NCBI GenBank assembly: GCA_027619145.1
Contig: JAQCGA010000137.1
Span: 1 to 8,657, forward strand
Length of the DNA stretch: 8,657 nt
Reading direction: 5' to 3'
Origin: a bacterium
GTDB lineage: Bacteria > Latescibacterota > UBA2968 > GCA-2709665
Shown: one piece after another, positions 6,501 to 8,657 of the stretch
How the letters are laid out: the number at the start of each line of letters is the position of its first letter
How positions within the stretch are numbered: the first letter of the stretch is position 1
Position numbers and translations under genes: made by a program
The notes under the pieces: generated by a model
Databases searched by the model: none
Told to the model about the DNA's origin: nothing
What the model saw: the letters and a program-made list of their open reading frames with translations, nothing else

Positions 6501-6818
6501 TTATCGATTTTCCGGCCGAATGAGGTCGGAAATACGAACCGCGAGATTGTTTTTCACCACAACGGTTTCTCCCCGTCCGAACAGGGTTCCGTTGACGAAA
6601 ATGTCCAGCGGCATTCCGGCCAGGCGTTCTGTTTCGACGATCGAACCGGGTTCGATATTCAGAATTTCTTGTAGGGGCAGGCGCGTGCGGCCCAGTTCCA
6701 CGGTGACTTCCATCGTGGCTTTTTCCAGGCGTTTCAAGCGGGTGTCCACGTTCCGGGGCCAGTTCGGGTCCGGAGCAGGTTCTTCTTGCTGTGTGGGTTT
6801 TTTTGTTGTTTCAGACAT
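6501..6818 (-). CDS. fliN: Flagellar motor switch protein FliN, first copy
   Basis: A 105-residue protein with a polar, acidic/proline-containing N-terminus (1-22), a short predicted helix (23-35) and a SpoA domain (36-100). Key stretches are MEVTVELGRTRLPLQEIL (36-53), PGSIVETERLAG (57-68), LDIFVNGTLFGRGETVVV (71-88) and NLAVRISDLI (91-100). Together with FliM it builds the C-ring wall. The start at 6818 is chosen over the in-frame ATG at 6866 because AGGAGG (6828-6833) lies 9 nt upstream. It also starts inside the last codons of fliM, an 8-nt overlap that suggests translational coupling. The extra 16 residues of the longer frame are fliM coding sequence. Confidence 0.93.
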   Translation of the reverse strand: MSETTKKPTQQEEPAPDPNWPRNVDTRLKRLEKATMEVTVELGRTRLPLQEILNIEPGSIVETERLAGMPLDIFVNGTLFGRGETVVVKNNLAVRISDLIRPENR

Positions 6819-7803
6819 TTCGGTATGCCTCCTCTTGCGGAATAGAGCGGAGAATTTCCACGGCATTTCGTGCCCGGGAGCTCGTGCCCGGTTTGCCCAG
6901 GAAGAGTGGCTGATCTTCTACAAACACGATGCCCGGATCCTCAATGCGGGTTTCCAGCACAAGGGTATCGCCGGGCCGGAGGTCTGCAATCTCTTCCGGC
7001 GAAACTTCGCCTTTGCCCCAGAGGACGCGAATTTCCGTGTCTATGTTTTTTAACCCTTCCAGCCGATGCTGACGTTTTTCTTTTTTCTTACCTCGTTCCT
7101 GGCTTGCCCAGGTCTGGACATTCAGGTAAGACATAATCGGTTCCAGGGTGAAGTACGGATAACAGAGGTTCACGAGCCCGCTGGCGTGTTGCATATTGAC
7201 TTCAAATGCGATGAGAACGACCGTGTCCGAGGGTGCGGCAACCTGCATGAATTCCGGGTTGGTTTCCAGTTCGCAGTCCGAGACCTGGATTTTGAGCAGC
7301 GCTTCCCAGATGGCTTCCAGGTCCGCCAGGGCGCGAGTGACCACGCGCCCCATCACACTGCGTTCGATAGAGGTGGGGATGCGCGCTTCGTTCGGGGGTT
7401 TGGAGGCGCCGCCGAATTCCCGGTTGATAAAAGAATAGACGATGGGGAGGGAGAAGTCCAGGACGGCCGGGCCACCGAGCGGTTCGATGCTGAACGTATA
7501 GGAACAGGAGGGGTTGGACAGGGACATGATGAATTCGGCATACGTGGTCTGGTCCACGAAGGCGATGTCCACGTCCACGACGGACCGTTGCAGGCTGGAG
7601 AAGGAAGAGGCCATCAGCCGGGCGAAGTTGGAATGCAGGTTCTCCAGGGTGCGCATCTGGTCTTTGGTGACGCGGGTGGGGTGTTTGAAGTCGTGGGTTC
7701 GCACGGTTCGATCTATGCTCTTCCCTGGTCCCTTTTCGTTGGGTTCCCCTCCGGTTGCTGTGAGCAGGGCGTCGATTTTATCCTGCGACATTTTGTTGGG
7801 CAT
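6811..7803 (-). CDS. fliM: Flagellar motor switch protein FliM
   Basis: A 330-residue protein, the usual FliM length. The N-terminal peptide MSQDKIDALL (5-14) is the CheY-phosphate docking motif. The middle CheC-like domain (about 40-230) contains HSNFARLMASSFSSL (57-71), the YAEFIMSLSNPSC stretch (88-100) and NREFGGAS (127-134), where FliM contacts FliG. The C-terminal SpoA domain (about 250-322) pairs with FliN; it includes IRVLWGKGEVSPEEIADL (258-275), PGDTLVLE (277-284) and FLGKPG (301-306). The start at 7803 is set by a strong AAGGAGG 5 nt upstream. The frame stays open for 38 more codons but those are translated intergenic repeat. The fliN start overlaps its end. Presence of the docking peptide implies chemotaxis-controlled switching. 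Confidence 0.96.
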   Translation of the reverse strand: MPNKMSQDKIDALLTATGGEPNEKGPGKSIDRTVRTHDFKHPTRVTKDQMRTLENLHSNFARLMASSFSSLQRSVVDVDIAFVDQTTYAEFIMSLSNPSCSYTFSIEPLGGPAVLDFSLPIVYSFINREFGGASKPPNEARIPTSIERSVMGRVVTRALADLEAIWEALLKIQVSDCELETNPEFMQVAAPSDTVVLIAFEVNMQHASGLVNLCYPYFTLEPIMSYLNVQTWASQERGKKKEKRQHRLEGLKNIDTEIRVLWGKGEVSPEEIADLRPGDTLVLETRIEDPGIVFVEDQPLFLGKPGTSSRARNAVEILRSIPQEEAYRNV

Positions 7804-7808
7804 GTGGG

Positions 7809-7815
7809 CCTCCTT
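7809..7815 (-). promoter_or_regulatory. Ribosome binding site deciding the fliM start
   Basis: On the minus strand AAGGAGG lies 5 nt before ATG 7803. It immediately adjoins the 19-bp tandem array (which begins at 7821), so it also shows that the longer open frame reaching to 7917 is repeat rather than gene. Confidence 0.9.
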
Positions 7816-7820
7816 GAAAA

Positions 7821-7906
7821 TTCGCCGTTGGGAAGTCTGTTCGCCGTCGGGAGGTCTGTTCGCCGCCGGGAGGTCTGTTCGCCGCCGGGAGGCGGCTCCT
7901 ACGGGG
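7821..7906. repeat. 19-bp tandem array ending in hairpin repeat core, copy 3
   Basis: Four 19-bp units at 7821-7839, 7840-7858, 7859-7877 and 7878-7896. Units 1-3 read TTCGCCG, two or three variable bases, GGAGGTCTG (GGAAGTCTG in unit 1). Unit 4 begins the same way but continues as the full core, TTCGCCGCCGGGAGGCGGCT followed by CCTACGGGG. GCCGCC and GGCGGC of unit 4 pair as in copy 1. Divergence increases away from the core (unit 3 closest, unit 1 furthest), as expected for stepwise local duplication. The array fills most of the gap between the anti-sigma gene and fliM. Confidence 0.9.
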
Positions 7907-7940
7907 GATCGTGGCAAACAAATTGTTGTTGTAAATTCGT

Positions 7941-8369
7941 TTACCTTCCCGACTCAACTCGGGAGGGGGTTTCGCTCCATACGCGCAACTGGTGATAGCG
8001 GCGGGTGCGATCGGTGTCGTTTTCCTGGTTTCCGGCTGGCTGGGTTTCCAGGTCTTGCCGGAGGCTGTCCACGGTGCGTCGGAGGTCGCGGACTTCACCG
8101 GCGAGGCCTCGGACGATGAGGGCCAGGTCTTCCAGTGTGGTGTCCGGTGCTTTCTGGTGGAGTTCGGCTTCGATGTCTTTCCAGAGGTCATCCGGGGCAG
8201 GTTCTGACCGGAGGTTTCCGGCGGCTTCCCAGGAAGCCAGCTGGGTTTCGTATTCTTCCCGGCAGCGGTCGCAGGTGTCCAGGTGCGCTTCTACTTCCAG
8301 GCGCAGGTCGTTGGGCAGCTCGTCGTCTATGTATGCGGAGATGTTTTTTTCGCAGGCGAAGCAGTTCAT
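7941..8369 (-). CDS. Zinc-finger (zf-HC2) anti-sigma factor, soluble
   Basis: A 142-residue protein. Residues 1-40 form the anti-sigma zinc-finger domain: C3 and C6 followed by the H-x3-C-x2-C signature (H29, C33, C36) in EAHLDTCDRCREEY. In this family the domain binds and holds an ECF sigma factor. Residues 79-108 are a likely coiled coil (LEDLALIVRGLAGEV then RDLRRTVDSLRQDLE). No transmembrane helix follows, so unlike many zf-HC2 anti-sigmas it should be cytoplasmic and sense an internal signal or act through a partner. The ATG at 8369 has AAGGA 8 nt upstream. It lies 36 bp after the sigma-factor stop on the same strand, the usual sigma/anti-sigma order. A near-palindrome (CCTTCCCGA with TCGGGAGGG) spans its last codons. 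Confidence 0.85.
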   Translation of the reverse strand: MNCFACEKNISAYIDDELPNDLRLEVEAHLDTCDRCREEYETQLASWEAAGNLRSEPAPDDLWKDIEAELHQKAPDTTLEDLALIVRGLAGEVRDLRRTVDSLRQDLETQPAGNQENDTDRTRRYHQLRVWSETPSRVESGR

Positions 8370-8390
8370 TGATGAAATCCTTGAGAGAAA

Positions 8391-8410
8391 GTCAGGGGTC
8401 AGGGGTCAGG
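8391..8410. repeat. GTCAGGG heptamer repeats at the sigma/anti-sigma junction
   Basis: GTCAGGG occurs twice exactly (8391-8397, 8398-8404) and a third, nearly complete copy follows (8405-8410). The stop codon of the sigma gene lies in the third copy. The array occupies about half of the 36-bp gap. Confidence 0.75.
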
Positions 8411-8645
8411 AATCTAAATATGGTTTGAGGGCGTCGCGGACGCGTTTGCGGGCGCGGTGGACGCGCATTTTGACGGCGTCTTCGGAGCAGTTGGCAATTT
8501 CACTGATTTCGCGGTAGCGCAGGCCTTCTATGGTGCCAAGGACGAAGAAGAGTCTGAGGGTTTCGGGCAGGGCGGCAATGGCGGCCTGTACCCGGTCGTT
8601 GAGTTCTTTGCGGACGAGCGTCTGCCCGTGGGAAGGACTCGCGAG
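8406..8645 (-). CDS. ECF sigma factor, C-terminal region 4 (partial, frame interrupted near the edge)
   Basis: The 79 visible residues contain sigma-70 region 4: AAIAALPETLRLFFVLGTIE (21-40), the helix-turn-helix GLRYREISEIANCSEDAVKM (41-60) that reads the -35 element, and RVHRARKRVRDAL (61-73). This is the usual tail of an ECF-type RNA polymerase sigma factor, and the anti-sigma gene directly downstream supports that. Reading upstream, a TAG occurs in frame at 8646-8648, in what should be the linker between regions 2 and 4, and there is no ATG, GTG or TTG between it and the helix-turn-helix. Region 2, needed for -10 recognition, is outside the window. Either the gene is broken by a frameshift or nonsense change, or the sequence has an error near its end. 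The family call is firm; integrity is doubtful. Confidence 0.75.
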   Translation of the reverse strand, partial: LASPSHGQTLVRKELNDRVQAAIAALPETLRLFFVLGTIEGLRYREISEIANCSEDAVKMRVHRARKRVRDALKPYLDS

Positions 8646-8657
8646 CTACCTGAACGT

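Noticed and set aside
6819..6866. A 16-residue longer start for the first FliN
   Set aside because: Those codons lie within fliM, and AGGAGG is correctly placed for ATG 6818.
7804..7917. A 38-residue N-terminal extension of FliM
   Set aside because: The extra residues are encoded by the 19-bp repeat array, and a strong Shine-Dalgarno points to ATG 7803.
7941..7966. Terminator at the end of the anti-sigma gene
   Set aside because: A stem (CCTTCCCGA with TCGGGAGGG, one wobble pair) exists over the last codons, but no T-run follows in the minus-strand transcript.
7066..7995. Long plus-strand reading frame opposite fliM
   Set aside because: It is antisense to a certain FliM and crosses the 19-bp repeat array; no domain or credible start.

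Overview
The window reads as a piece of a moderately GC-rich, flagellated, Gram-negative-type bacterial chromosome. It holds a flagellar switch (C-ring) gene cluster, an ECF sigma/anti-sigma pair, a SUMF1-type protein, a class III aminotransferase next to the end of a short-chain dehydrogenase, and many short hairpin or tandem repeats between genes. This mix of compact genes and repeat-decorated gaps reminds me of PVC-group or related environmental bacteria (Lentisphaerae/Kiritimatiellae, Planctomycetes, Hydrogenedentes). That placement is an impression, not something the sequence proves.

Layout. Positions 2-106 (+) are the last 34 codons of an SDR oxidoreductase. After a 162-bp spacer with a hairpin repeat comes a glutamate-1-semialdehyde-aminomutase-like PLP aminotransferase (269-1609, +), closed by a clear intrinsic terminator at 1715-1744. 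Everything from 1747 to the right edge is on the minus strand and converges on that terminator. In transcription order (right to left) it contains: the C-terminal part of an ECF sigma factor (ends 8406), a zinc-finger anti-sigma factor (8369-7941), fliM (7803-6811), a first fliN (6818-6501, start overlapping the fliM end), fliG with a long N-terminal extension (6417-5074), a second fliN (4986-4708), an unrecognised 617-residue protein (4524-2671), and a SUMF1/formylglycine-generating-enzyme-like protein (2502-1747).

How the genes fit together. FliM, FliN and FliG form the rotor switch of the flagellar motor. FliM keeps the N-terminal CheY-P docking peptide, so chemotactic switching is expected. 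The four flagellar genes all have good Shine-Dalgarno sequences and form one compact unit. The upstream sigma/anti-sigma pair may regulate part of the region, but the gap before fliM is filled by a repeat array, so linkage to the flagellar genes is not certain. The two downstream genes lack recognisable Shine-Dalgarno sequences and are joined by a stop-free in-frame stretch, which makes their relationship the least ordinary part of the window.

Repeats. A GC-rich hairpin core (TTCGCCGCCGGGAGGCGGCT and variants) occurs three times between genes. Two copies sit at the end of a local tandem array, six units of 10 bp in one case and four units of 19 bp in the other. No tRNA, rRNA, CRISPR array, transposase or attachment site was seen. 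No gene-free stretch exceeds 300 bases.
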